From Ettlia oleoabundans (taxonomy: Eukaryota > Chlorophyta > Chlorophyceae > Chlamydomonadales): a stretch of DNA of 27,954 nucleotides. Each line of letters opens with the position of its first letter. Within the stretch, counting starts at the first letter, position 1. This document shows, in pieces, positions 10,331 through 19,628 of this stretch. Position numbers and translations under genes: made by a program. The stretch spans positions 1 through 27,954 of the forward strand of contig JAAMXP010002809.1 of assembly GCA_019693395.1 (NCBI GenBank). Reading direction: 5' to 3'. The notes below the pieces were generated by a model, which was not told the origin of the DNA, ran no database searches, and was given only the letters and a program-made list of their open reading frames with translations.

Positions 10331-11496
10331 CCACCCCGTTATACAAGAATCCGAGATATTTTGTCAGCTGTGTCAGCTCCGTCCGGCGCGTGCGAAAGCC
10401 GGCAACGTTTGGCAGCGTTTGGGAGTGTAAAAAAATCGCCCCGGGGTATGTAACAATTTGGAACGCGGGCTGTGCCGCGGGTAGGGCTCCTCGCGTCCCG
10501 CCGCTCGGCGCGATTGTATGCTGTTGCGCGGACGCACAAAGTTAGGGCGCCGGCCTGGCGGCTACCGCCCTGTGCGCTTCAGCAGGAGCACATCGAGATT
10601 GGCCACCGGCAGCCTCCCAGGGCGAGCCCCCCCCCCCCCCCCGAAGTTGATACAGCGGATAAGTTGGTGCAGGGCAGTGTGCGGCAGGCAGCCCATAGCG
10701 GCAGGCAGCGCGAGATAGACATGCGCATGGCCAACGAGGACCAGGCAGCGGCAGCCCCGTTGCAACTGGGCTTGCATGTGGTCAACAACAGAGGGGACAA
10801 GAATAGTGGAGCAGCACCCATCGCGGGAGGGCAGCGGTGGTGGCGGCCACCGCGACGGCGGCCGCTGCCCAGCCAGGACCAGACCTAGTGCAGGACGACT
10901 GGGAACTTACAATTAATAGAACATGATGCGAAAAGTATGGCTGGTGGGGCGCTGAGCCAGCTATGGTCTGCACGGTGAAATGTTGAAGCGCTTGAGGGTG
11001 CAAAGGGTGAACCGCCGTCGAGACGCACGCGTGAGCGTCCGCGCCCTGCCGCGCGCACAGCATGGTTCGCGGGGCGGCTTCTCATGGCCACTATTGCCCC
11101 ATAAAGGCGGCCACATTGACCCCAGTAGGCGGGCAAGGGTATTGGCCAGATGGATGCAGCGCAGAGCACGAGTCGCATGAAAGGCGCCAGGAACGCCTGT
11201 CGCGCTGCCGCCTACTGACTGAAATGCTGCGTCCATTGCAACGTGCTTCTTTTCCGTGTGCTACGTGCTCAGGAAATTCGATTTGTGTCAGTGTCTGGAA
11301 GGCAGCGTGTTTCGCCAACGTTGCAATGCATATCTGTGGCTGGCTTGCGGCCGGCTGCTGCCGTCGCCGCCCCATCGGCAGGATGGATGTTGGGCACATG
11401 GAAGGCTTGCGGACGTGCGGCTTTTTCAGCGACGAGCGAAGATGTTTTGTTGACTGGCAGAGTCGAAATCAAGTACAATGTAGCGGAATGGGGTGG
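10331..11496 (+). repeat. R1 interspersed repeat, copy B (about 1.17 kb, internally shortened)
   Basis: It starts CCACCCCGTTATACAAG and ends AGCGGAATGGGGTGG at 11496. The left 580 bases align with copies A, C and D; shared landmarks are CGCTTCAGCAGGAGCACAT, GGCAGCCTCCCAGGGCGA and AACGAGGACCAGGCAGCGGC. A run of 16 C (10627-10642) replaces part of the shared sequence. The right end aligns with A and C through TGTTGACTGGCA and the GMGW-encoding terminus, but the segment between is shorter and diverged. Copy D begins 11 bases after it in the same orientation, so B and D form a tandem pair. No coding capacity is recognised. Confidence 0.75.
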
Positions 11497-11514
11497 CAAG
11501 CCTGGTTCCACCCC
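11490..11514. repeat. R1 junction hairpin 3 (between tandem copies B and D)
   Basis: GGGGTGG (11490-11496), spacer CAAGCCTGGTT, CCACCCC (11508-11514). The left arm is the right terminus of copy B. The right arm is the left terminus of copy D, which continues TTCATACAAGGGCCCGAGAC as in copies A and C. Confidence 0.85.
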
Positions 11515-12490
11515 TTCATACAAGGGCCCGAGACTTTTTTGGGTTCAGTCTGCAGAAGTTCCAGGGGGCGCTCAGAGGGAAAGCCGCCTGCCGGCGACGG
11601 TACACATGACGTGTGGCAGCAGTACAGCAGCAAACAACCGAGGAAGAGGCATGCACGGGTGTCATTATTTTTGCGATTGAGGTTGGTGTATCGTTTGGAA
11701 ACAATTTGGCTCGGCGCAGCCGAGACAAATTGTATAGAAAGGAAAGGCAAGCGAAGGCTGAGTGAGATGATGACGGGATCGTGCTCGGCCGACCTTGCGA
11801 GGATTTCTGTCTTAAATTCACGCGATTCCGTGATCGCGCTGCGAACTTGTTGCGCTGGTGGCAGAATGGTGTTCAGATGTCTGCCAGGGCCGTTTCTGTA
11901 CCAGATTGAGGTGTTCTCGTGGCCAACTGTTGCGGCCGGTACTCTTGGTATACCGCCCTGCGGTCCCCCTGCCTGCTGCCTGCCATGGTGTTGTTGACGA
12001 TGCTAGGAGGTGAAGTATGCCTGTAACACAACCTGCCCACATTGGACAACATCTACACGCAACGCAGAAACATGTCCTGCTGGCGCCACCAAGGGCAGGG
12101 CAGGCCTCGCAACAGCTCGAATTATGTGGGCTGAGGCCGCGCCACCCGGCGCCTTCGAAAGCTTGCGATGTTTGCAAGCGGTTGTCGATGAAAAGACTTT
12201 TCTCCGGGGTATGTAACAAGTTGGAACGCGACCTGTGTCGCCGGTGGCATGTCGTAGGTTGCGCTGCTTGGCTCCACGCCGTGCTCTTGCGCGGACGTGC
12301 AAAGGCAGGGCCTCAGCAAGGCGGCTACCGCCGTGTGTGCTTCAGCGAGGGCACATCGCGATTGGCGAGCGGCAGCCTCCCGGGGCAAACGGCTGCGCAA
12401 AAGATACGGCGTTGAAATTGGTGCTAGACGGTGTGCGGCACGCAGCCCATATCGGCAGGCAGCGGGAGATTGGCTGGTGCAGCACCCCAT
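11508..12490 (+). repeat. R1 interspersed repeat, copy D, interrupted and right-truncated
   Basis: Copy D starts with CCACCCCTTCATACAAGGG. It stops matching the other copies after the T-run ending at 11540 and resumes near 12125 with GGGCTGAGGCCGCGCC. It then follows the left-end consensus (GGTATGTAACAAGTTGGAACG, GTGTGCTTCAGCGAGG, GGCAGCCTCCCGGGGC) until about 12490, where homology ends. About 584 bases (11541-12124) are therefore extra. They carry no recognised coding sequence and I see no obvious target-site duplication. A 311-codon open frame crosses B, the junction and D, but it has no motifs and is not conserved in the other copies. Confidence 0.7.
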
Positions 12491-12529
12491 GACAAGCTGC
12501 CCGGGGCCGGGCGGGGGTTTCACTTTCTT

Positions 12530-13083
12530 TAACAACGCTGGAAGCTGGCAGATGCATTATTGCAGCTGCTTCGCCATCGTCACTTGAGTCATCGTCAGTT
12601 GAGTCATCGTCACTTGTGTCTTTGTTGGGTCCGGGTTGTGACCATGACCACGGCGCCGCACGATTCGACTCAGCCACAGATTGGTGGTGAGCCACAGTAG
12701 CGACGCTGTTCAGAACTTCAGCGTTTTGACGGATTTTGTTGACACTGGTGGCAGGGCAGCACGTTCCCATTAACTCTGCATCAACTGGTAGCACTATGCC
12801 GGAAACGCAGACCTGGCGCCGCATGAATCTGCTCAGGCGCAGCGATGCTGTTGGCAAATTGACCATTGTCACGATTTGCGTTGATCATGGTTGCATCTGA
12901 CTGACTTGGGTGCACCACCTGCACGGTCATTGCGGAGGGGTCGAATTGGCACCCTGAATCCTGCGCGTTTCCGGCCGTTCCGCGTCCCTTCTTGCACCTT
13001 GATATGTCAATAGCAAGCTCAGCTAGGCAGAGCCGGGCTGGCAGCAAGGCAGGGCGGACCCGGAACCTTTCCGACGTGGCCAT
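12530..13083 (-). CDS. Unidentified candidate coding region with an acidic repeat
   Basis: An ATG at 13083 opens a 100-codon minus-strand frame (MATSERFRVRPALL...), and an overlapping frame to its left runs through SVATVAHHQSVAESNRAAP and a D/S/T-rich tract, SDDDSTDDDSSDDG. The tract is encoded by three 15-bp units at about 12571-12617. Joining the two frames would need an intron or frameshift near 12780-12830. No domain is recognised. It may be part of an unrecognised gene or of a mobile element, as it lies just right of R1 copy D. It may also be noncoding. Confidence 0.2.
12571..12617. repeat. Short tandem repeat, 15-bp unit, about three copies
   Basis: TCATCGTCACTTGAG, TCATCGTCAGTTGAG and TCATCGTCACTTGTG follow one another directly. 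A 15-bp period is a multiple of three and, read on the minus strand, gives an acidic SDDDST-like peptide. That is compatible with, but does not prove, coding function. Confidence 0.8.
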
Positions 13084-13985
13084 GTGAGTCGGCCCAGACC
13101 CGCCCCCTTCGACTAAGCCCGTCCGTAGGCACCTGGGGTTGGTCGCACGAATGTTCCTTTATTGGCGCCGGGGTGCGGGAAGGAGGCAGGGAGAGGTTTA
13201 TGACCCGCGCGCGCATCATGGTGGCCCGCCCGGCGTGCACGGGACAGCTTTTGACAGTCCCATCCGTAGGATTATGCAAGGGTATTACCGCTGGGTTTTC
13301 ACCGGGTTAGCGCCCACGCAACGCTTGTCTCTGAACAGCCCATGGCAGCCAAGTGGCATCCCACGGCCTGCAGGGGCTGTACAGCGGCCGTATGCCGCGC
13401 CTGAACACTGCTGCTTCCTTAGACGCTCTCTGGACGTCTAAGGACTGCTGAGGCCCTTCAGGCCGACTTCCACGCCGATGGCAGACCGCCCCACCAGCGG
13501 CGGCGCGGTGCCGCCAGCGGGTCCTGACCGGAAGAATCCTTGCCTTTCAGCCACCAGATGAGGAGCACATGGCAACAGGATGCCGTATATGCAGTTCTAG
13601 TGTGTTGTTTGACGCAAAATTTCTTTGCGCAAGTGCTTCGTGTCAGTATGTTGGTCGGCGATTGCAACCAAGAAACGTGGCGCCGCTTCTGCCTGCAGCC
13701 GCTGTTGCCCTGGTCGCTGAACCCTTAGCTGCATATAAACAAGGGAGCGCCTGAACCAGCGAGTTTTCACTCAACCACAACTGACTGATGACCCAGGCTG
13801 TTTAAAGGGGTGTGATACGGTGCATCTTGCCCTCCAGTTGTGCGCCTGCTGTTGCCTTGATTGATGTGCGTTGGGGTGTGCACCTTTGAAATAGCAGTCT
13901 CCTTCCCCAACAACGCATTGCCTTCATGCTTCATAAGAAGTCAGAAGCATACCACAGTTATTGTCTTGCAGTTCAAACCGCAGCA
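13084..13985. other. Region without an identified gene
   Basis: It contains short frames only. No motif, repeat copy or convincing exon was recognised on either strand. Confidence 0.5.
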
Positions 13986-14671
13986 CTAAGCGTAAACGAA
14001 CAATGTTGGCAGCTGGCTATCAGGGCCATGCTCTGAAGTGCCTGCGGCGGCGGTCAGCAGGGCGACCGATGTTGTTGTCCCTCCTCTTCTGCAGCAGTTT
14101 GTGGCCAAATACAAGCAAGTCAGGAATAAGATAATCATCCGTTTGTGGTTGGGACAACAATCCACATGCCCGCAAACTGCTGCGCAACGCAGTGCTGTCC
14201 AGAAGTCATGCTTGTTAGCTATGTCCACCCTAGCCCCAGCTGCAATCAATGCCTCTACACATACTGCGTGCCCTGCTTCGCCGCTTTGTGCAGTGGCCTG
14301 TTGCTTTCAGCATCAATGGTGTTAACAGCCACGCTGCCGGCCAGCAATACGTGCAACGGCGGAAGTTGTCCCAGCCTGGCTGCAGAGTGAAGGGATGAGC
14401 TGCTGTCTTGTGATGTTGCGCTGTCTTCCTGGCCGTCACCTGCTGCATGCCCCGCGAGCGACAGGCTGTCTGCGTGTGTGTTGGGAGGGCTGGCTGTTGA
14501 AGTATGATCGCCTGCAGCAGGGTGAACCACCGGCACCGCCGCTACCAAAGCTGCAGCTGCTGCTCGTCGCCCCTTGTTCCCCTGAAAGTGAGCACAGCAT
14601 TGTGTCGGGCCGTAGCTGCCTTGCAGTTCTCTGCGACGCTGCGCCTGCCCTCTGGTCCCACTTGCCTGCAA
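13986..14671 (-). pseudogene. Ankyrin-repeat protein gene or pseudogene, frameshifted
   Basis: Ankyrin repeats mediate protein-protein contacts. On the minus strand, from about 14395, the frame reads SSLHSAARLGQLPPLHVLL and NTIDAESNRPLHKAA. In a different frame it then continues GHAVCVEALIAAGARVDIA and NKHDFWTALRCAAVCGHVD (to about 14155). This is about two and a half ankyrin repeats with the expected spacing, except that one base is missing between PLHKAA and GHAVC (near 14278). The related fragment at 3024 has 18 bases where this copy has 17 and keeps frame, which supports a real one-base deletion here, though an assembly error or splice is possible. A Ser/Ala-rich stretch precedes the repeats, and the frame continues to a TAA at 13986. 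R1 copy C lies directly upstream. Confidence 0.6.
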
Positions 14672-15025
14672 GCCAGGGATGCAGCACCTTCAATGACTCA
14701 TGCATCAGTATTTTCCAATCACACTATAGAGACAGTGCCGAGGCGCGGCGCTGCGCACCACGCAGGAAGCCACGGGGGAGGCTGCGACGACGGCGAGGAA
14801 ACGCAGTTCCGGAGCCAAAAAACCGAACTTCCGCATCACGCCAACAGTACTAGCGCTGCGGAGCCGCACAGCGTGCAGCGATCGTGACGCAATCCTCGAA
14901 TCCCATACTCTTAGTCGCCCGCGAGGCGCTTGTTCTGCCCTGATTCAGACTCTTGATGTCCTTCCAAGCATTTCGGTACCACTCCCGCCGTCTACAGTTG
15001 CTGAATTAGACCTCGGGAATGTTGT

Positions 15026-15050
15026 GGGGTGGAAATAGTTCTGCCACCCC
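15026..15050. repeat. R1 junction hairpin 4 (right terminus of copy C)
   Basis: GGGGTGG (15026-15032), spacer AAATAGTTCTG, CCACCCC (15044-15050) on the plus strand. In the orientation of copy C (minus), the element ends in GGGGTGG and is followed by the spacer CAGAACTATTT and CCACCCCACA. The arms and 11-base spacing are the same as at the other three junctions, while the spacer sequence is diverged. Confidence 0.85.
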
Positions 15051-16599
15051 ATTCCCGACCAATACTGTACCTTCGGTTGAATGTACTGCGATGTGAAGCA
15101 TTTGCCAGTCAACACGCATCTATACAATCCATCCTCAGTCGGGAAGCCGCACATCAACCACAGCCTGCTGAAGGCGGCGGCGGCAGCAGCCTGCCTAAAA
15201 TCAGCTGGTGATATGAAGCTCAAGCGTTGGTGACAATTTCTGCATTCCTGACTGTGGCACACATAAGGGGTTGTGAGCATTGAAGAACGGCACTGCAGCA
15301 GTGCAGCACGTCGCACAAGACGTCTCGCCCCATCAGCGTACTGCTGCGACGGCTGGTGCTTGCCGCCATCCATGCCATCGCTCATCGCTGCACTGCACCC
15401 AAAGCCAGGTCCACCATGCAGAGGAATACACGCGAGACGCGCTTTTGGGACCGCGACACAATACAAGGTAGTCACAAACATAGAAAGCAAGTCGCAGCAA
15501 GCCATGTCATGCACTTGCAGGCAGGACGCTCGCTTGCGGTTCAACAACACGGTCCAAAGCACTTCTGCACTTCAAAGTGCAGACCGTTGTCAGCTGACTC
15601 ATTCCGCAGTAAATTATTAAACAACCATTTCCGAGTTTTTGGTCCCAGGTCGGGTGCAAGCTGTGGGGCTGTATCAGTAACCACCACAGCTGCCGCACCC
15701 TGGGCACTTGCCCTGGTTGCCGCTATGGGTAGTGTGCTCGAACTTTTCCTACCCACTTTTTGCCATAATTTTTGCCCGGCTATTTGCAAAGGGAAACTAC
15801 AGCTGGCAAATCCCCATGTGCTCCCGCGAGAGCACACCACACAGTGATAGCCTGCTGACACCCTAGTTCTACACTTCCGCCCTACACGCCTGGTGAGCCG
15901 GCCAACAAAACTTGCGACACACCTCCGGCCCACTCTTGAGCTCGGTCAGCTACCTGAAACGCAGCCAACACGTCTGCGCCAAGGCCCCCAGTCAGTTAAC
16001 GAGGCTGGAAGTGCGGAAACATGCTGCTGCTGCGTCAGTCGAGCTCTGTCAGCTTCCTGAAACGCAGCCACAACATCGAAATCGGGGGCAGTGACTGCCG
16101 CCGCGGCCGGCGGCCGCCGCTGCTTTGTTTGTTTGCGACGCGTCTCATTCCATCTACCTTGTTCTTCTTTACCTCGTCCTGCAGCAGTTGCACGCCCCTT
16201 CGCAACGGGAGGCTCCCGATGCCTGGTCCTCATTGGCGCGTGCACATGCCCGTCTCGAGCTGCCTGCCGCTATGGGCTACCTGCCGCACACGACCCAGCA
16301 CCAAATTATGCGCCGTGTCCTTTGGGCAGCCGTTCGCCCCGGGAGGGGCCGGTTCGCGATGCTGAAGCACACACGGCTGACGCCGGAACTTTGCGGTTCC
16401 GCACAAAGCACGGTTGCCTAGCCGCCCAGCGAGACGTACGACACACCACCGGCGGCACAGTTCGCGTTCCAATTCCTGTTTTACCCGGGGGCAAACTTTT
16501 CTCAATCTCAATCGCTCGCAACTGTCGCGGGCTTTCGAACGCGCCGAGCGGCGCGGCCGTAGCCGACAAAAAGTCTCGGGCCCTTGTATGAAGGGGTGG
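15044..16599 (-). repeat. R1 interspersed repeat, copy C (about 1.56 kb, apparently full length)
   Basis: On the minus strand it begins CCACCCCTTCATACAAGGG at 16599 and ends GGTCGGGAATGGGGTGG at 15044. It matches copy A in order over its whole length, in inverted orientation about 12 kb away. Identity is nearly complete for the last 300 bases. Copy C also contains a partial internal duplication about 97-100 bp apart: TCAGCTACCTGAAACGCAGCC near 15948 and TCAGCTTCCTGAAACGCAGCC near 16047. The frame from 15562 to 14945 stays open through the conserved right end, which copy A does not. It contains a CHSQECRNCHQRLSF stretch, but I recognise no domain. Confidence 0.8.
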
Positions 16600-17240
16600 A
16601 AAGGGACAGCGTGGGCTCGAGCCGGCTCACAGAAGTCTCCCGATGCTGACTGAGGAGGACCCCCCCAAGGAAGGGTTTGCGGTGAGGACGGGCAGTCGCC
16701 CCCTCCGCGGCGTGCGCCTTCGGTCCGCTGCCTCACTCGGCGGCGCTCCGTGCTTCACACCTCGCGCCTTAGCCCTCGCTCCGGCTGCGGGCCTCAGGCT
16801 TACTGCGCATTGGTGGGGTTGCCGCGCTGACGTGAAGCAGCGTTGCCGGCAGCGGTGGCGAGCAGTGGCAGTGGCACCGGTTGTTTTCGGTTGTTGTTTG
16901 GTGTACATAGGAATGAGTTCGATGCAGCAGCACCGACGAGTCCCAAAAGGTTGTCAGTTTTATAGGCTGGAAATGCGTGGGGTAGAGGAGGGCCATGCAT
17001 GAATGGCACCGGCGTGGGTGAATGCATGCTGGTGACCAGCTTCCTTTGAGGAAAGGTTTTGCATACATACTGTTTGCCGACTTGTTGGTGGCAAGGTAAT
17101 GGGGAATTGCATCAGAAGCGGCATGCACACAGATATACATATGGCATGAGGGAGCGTAGCATGCATTGTTGTTTCATTTGTTCAGCGGTTCCGGTGGGGC
17201 CAACAACCGTGTTGCAATGGTGAGATCTGGCAGGAGCGGA
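16600..17240. other. Region without an identified gene
   Basis: GC-rich and proline/alanine-coding in several frames at the left, with ordinary composition at the right. No motif or convincing exon recognised on either strand. Confidence 0.5.
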
Positions 17241-17250
17241 CACGTGTCTA

Positions 17251-17359
17251 CCCTAAGGGCGGACCTCCCTAAAACCCCTAAGACCAGCCTGTCCTCCACC
17301 CAGACACCCACCCTAAGGGCAAAATCTCACCCTAAGGGCGCACTTTGAACCCTAAGGGC
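17251..17359. repeat. Four regularly spaced CCCTAAGGGC decamers
   Basis: Exact CCCTAAGGGC occurs at 17251-17260, 17311-17320, 17330-17339 and 17350-17359. Three of the starts are 19-20 bases apart and the first is 60 bases from the second, as if two intermediate units had decayed. CCCTAAAACCCCTAAG lies between the first two. No coding frame explains it. It may be a degenerate minisatellite or a cluster of sites for one protein. Confidence 0.75.
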
Positions 17360-17817
17360 AACGCCGTGGCTCAGGCGGCGGTTCAGCTGCAGAGTGTCAA
17401 AGAGGTGTCGCCGCATAGACGACATTGCACGCCTTGTCAGTGCAAATAATCATGTGCTCATGGACATGAGAGTGCGGGCGGCCACGCGGAGGACGAGTGA
17501 CAGAACGGAGAACCTTGCCCACTACGGACGTCGTGCTTCCCGGCTACGGCTGCATTATAGGCATTTGGAGGATGCGCAGGGGCAGAAAAACAACGGGTAG
17601 GGGCCTGCGGGGCTCGTGAATGGGCCCAGAGCGGGGCCCACGGCAGAAGGAAGTCCTGTATGGAATGCGTACAGAGGGGGCCCTCACCCACGGTTGTGTA
17701 AACTGGTAGCGCATGCATTATGAAACGTCAAAGATCAAACTGATTAAATCATTCAATCAATAATCAACCAAAACAAAAAAGGGGAAGGAAGAAAGGTGGA
17801 AAAGGTGAGAAAAAAGT
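17360..17817. other. Region without an identified gene
   Basis: No recognised motif or exon. The right end is A-rich (about 17735-17815) directly downstream of the stop of the reverse-transcriptase fragment on the minus strand. That could be a 3' tail region of that element. Confidence 0.4.
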
Positions 17818-18262
17818 TCAAAGGTGCACCCCAAACTCAGTCAAATATGCCATGACTATGTCAAAGAGGTAAGTGTGGTGATAGGGGAAAATGCCGGGAT
17901 AATCCGCAAGCAAGGAACGCAGCTTGCCTAGGCAGCGGTGCGGATCAAAAGCGTGTTCAACTAACTGCGCAATGACCCTTGCGTTGGCCTTGCAAAAATC
18001 CTCAGTGTCCAAAAGAATGCGGCAGTAACGGTGAAACTGGCTAGTCACTATGCCATATTTGGAGCGAGCCGACAGTTTGGAGGTGGCATGAGGGAATGTG
18101 ATTATGCGGAAGTTGTAGACCAACGCTTATCAAAAAGCTTGGTGGTAAGAGGGAGGACTGTGGAGCTGCTGTCAGTTGGTGTGATGGAAATATCAAGGAA
18201 GGGTACGGTGGGGCCGGAAGCGGTACGCTGGAGGGACAGTTGGACGGGGTAGATGCCAAAAA
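17818..18262 (-). pseudogene. C-terminal fragment of a Penelope-like reverse transcriptase
   Basis: The minus strand reads GIYPVQLSLQR, TVPFLDISITP and LPLTTKLFDKR. After a one-base frameshift near 18120 it continues FRIITFPHATSKLSARSKYG, IVTSQFHRY and a helical C-terminus to a TGA at 17818. The order and landmarks match the C-terminal third of the remnant at 4444-5925 (VPYLDI, LTTRLYDKR, FPH.TS, QFHRF), so both belong to the same or sister families. Motifs A to C of the catalytic core are absent. The 5' boundary lies near 18262, just before a short block shared with R1 (18295-18321). Catalytically dead. Confidence 0.75.
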
Positions 18263-18294
18263 TTTGTGGAAATTCAGGGAGCAATCGAGATGTG

Positions 18295-18321
18295 CGCACA
18301 AGACGTCTCGCCCCATCAGCG
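18295..18321 (-). repeat. 27-bp exact block shared with R1 copies A and C
   Basis: This segment is identical to 2703-2729 of R1 copy A (plus strand) and to 15312-15338 in copy C (its reverse complement on the plus strand is the same string as here). Flanking bases do not match. It abuts the truncated 5' side of the reverse-transcriptase fragment. Confidence 0.8.
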
Positions 18322-19628
18322 CCGACGCAACAACTGGGCTCGCCCAGGTGGGGTGCTGCATGACCCGGGCGCTGTCGCCAGCTCACGCATGTCTGCTAAC
18401 CTCCATAACTCCCCAAGGGACTCTCGAGGGAATGCAAACCACCATATTTTCTTGACCCCCACAACATAAGAAGTCTGCCTGAAGTGTCAAAACCATTCCC
18501 AAACGAGTCCCCTAGGGGGAAAACCCTGGTCAAACGCGGGTGCGTTTCGCACCCTGACTGGCGCAGCGGGGGTCATAAAAAGCGCCAGGAAGCACGCGGG
18601 CGGGCATCAGAAAGGGTATTTAACGCTAACAAAGGGCAAATACTATAGCAGGGAAGGTCCCGGGTGAGAAGTAGATGAGCTGCTGGGTGATGCAGCTTAA
18701 GCGGCAGCACCGCCGCCGTTGGCGCCGCCATCCGCGGTCACCCGGCGGCACCGGCGGGGCAGCGAATGAGGCCTTTGTTTTTGCTGGACGTATGTCAGGA
18801 AGGACATTGACACTCTGGAAGTGGTCAGCTGTGTTTTTTACCAGCACTTGTGATGCTGCAAACTGCACTGCCGGCGGCGGCGCTGTCTGCCCCGGCACTT
18901 GAGGCCGCCACAGCCGGCGGTCGGTGGCAGAGGTGTCAACCGAAGACGTTTCGGATCATGGTAGAAGCAACTGCGACAGCCAAGCCCTGTCTTGCAAGCA
19001 CTAGTCGCGAAGGCCGCGATCTGCAACGGCGAGCCCCGGCCCTCCCGGCGGAATGATTGCCATAACTTACGGTTCCACTTTAAGACGGCAAAACGACCAT
19101 GTGTGAGTTGGCGATGGCAATGTTAGGCGGTGGAAAGTAGCGGGACCCCACCTGCTAGCAGCTGCTCGCCCCGTTTTTCTGCGGCACCGGTTGCCGCCCT
19201 TATGTACTCGTCTAGCAGTGCCACCTTCCTTCCATACTGCACCAGCCTGTGTGGGTTTGAAAACCCCCCTCTGGTTTTGCTAAGGCCGGCTACCACATAA
19301 TAGCTGCATCCTCCCCCTTGAATGCCTAACCAGCCCCTGCCCACGCCTGTTCCCGGGATCTATGGATACTTCATTTATCTCATTGGTCCTTCATTGTAGG
19401 AGTGATCCTGTGTAACACATACTCCTCAACACAGCCCGCAAACCATCCAAGGGCTACACCTAAAACCGTTCTGGTCAAGACACGGGCAGCATCTTTGCTA
19501 CATTCGCCATGTGTCAATCAACGGGCGGGCAGTATCTCAATCACACTTGTCGGTGGTGAATTGGGTGTTGGTGACAACTTTATGGCAAAGCCTGGCACGT
19601 GTCATAAACAAAAGCTTCATGTGCAACT
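18322..19628. other. Region between the repeat-rich half and the AFG2B-like gene
   Basis: The right part (about 19100-19628) should include the 3' untranslated region of the minus-strand AAA+ gene. A minus-strand frame at 19123-19344 reads GRKVALLDEYIRAATGAAEK and could be an exon of something, but no family or splice context supports it. The frames at 18626-18902 are Arg/Pro-rich on both strands and have no motif. Confidence 0.45.

Noticed and set aside
11062..11997. 311-codon plus-strand open frame
   Set aside because: It crosses R1 copy B, the junction hairpin and the insertion in copy D, has no motif, and is not preserved in the other R1 copies.
2992..15050. Repeated hairpins as a CRISPR array
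   Set aside because: The hairpins are kilobases apart at the ends of a dispersed repeat, with no short-spacer array, and the genome is eukaryotic.
17268..17283. Interstitial telomere repeat
   Set aside because: Only about two CCCTAAAA-like units are present, too few to call a telomeric tract; kept only as an alternative for the decamer cluster.
19123..19344. 73-codon minus-strand frame as a gene
   Set aside because: No family match, no supporting splice sites, and it lies in the expected 3' region of the AFG2B-like gene.
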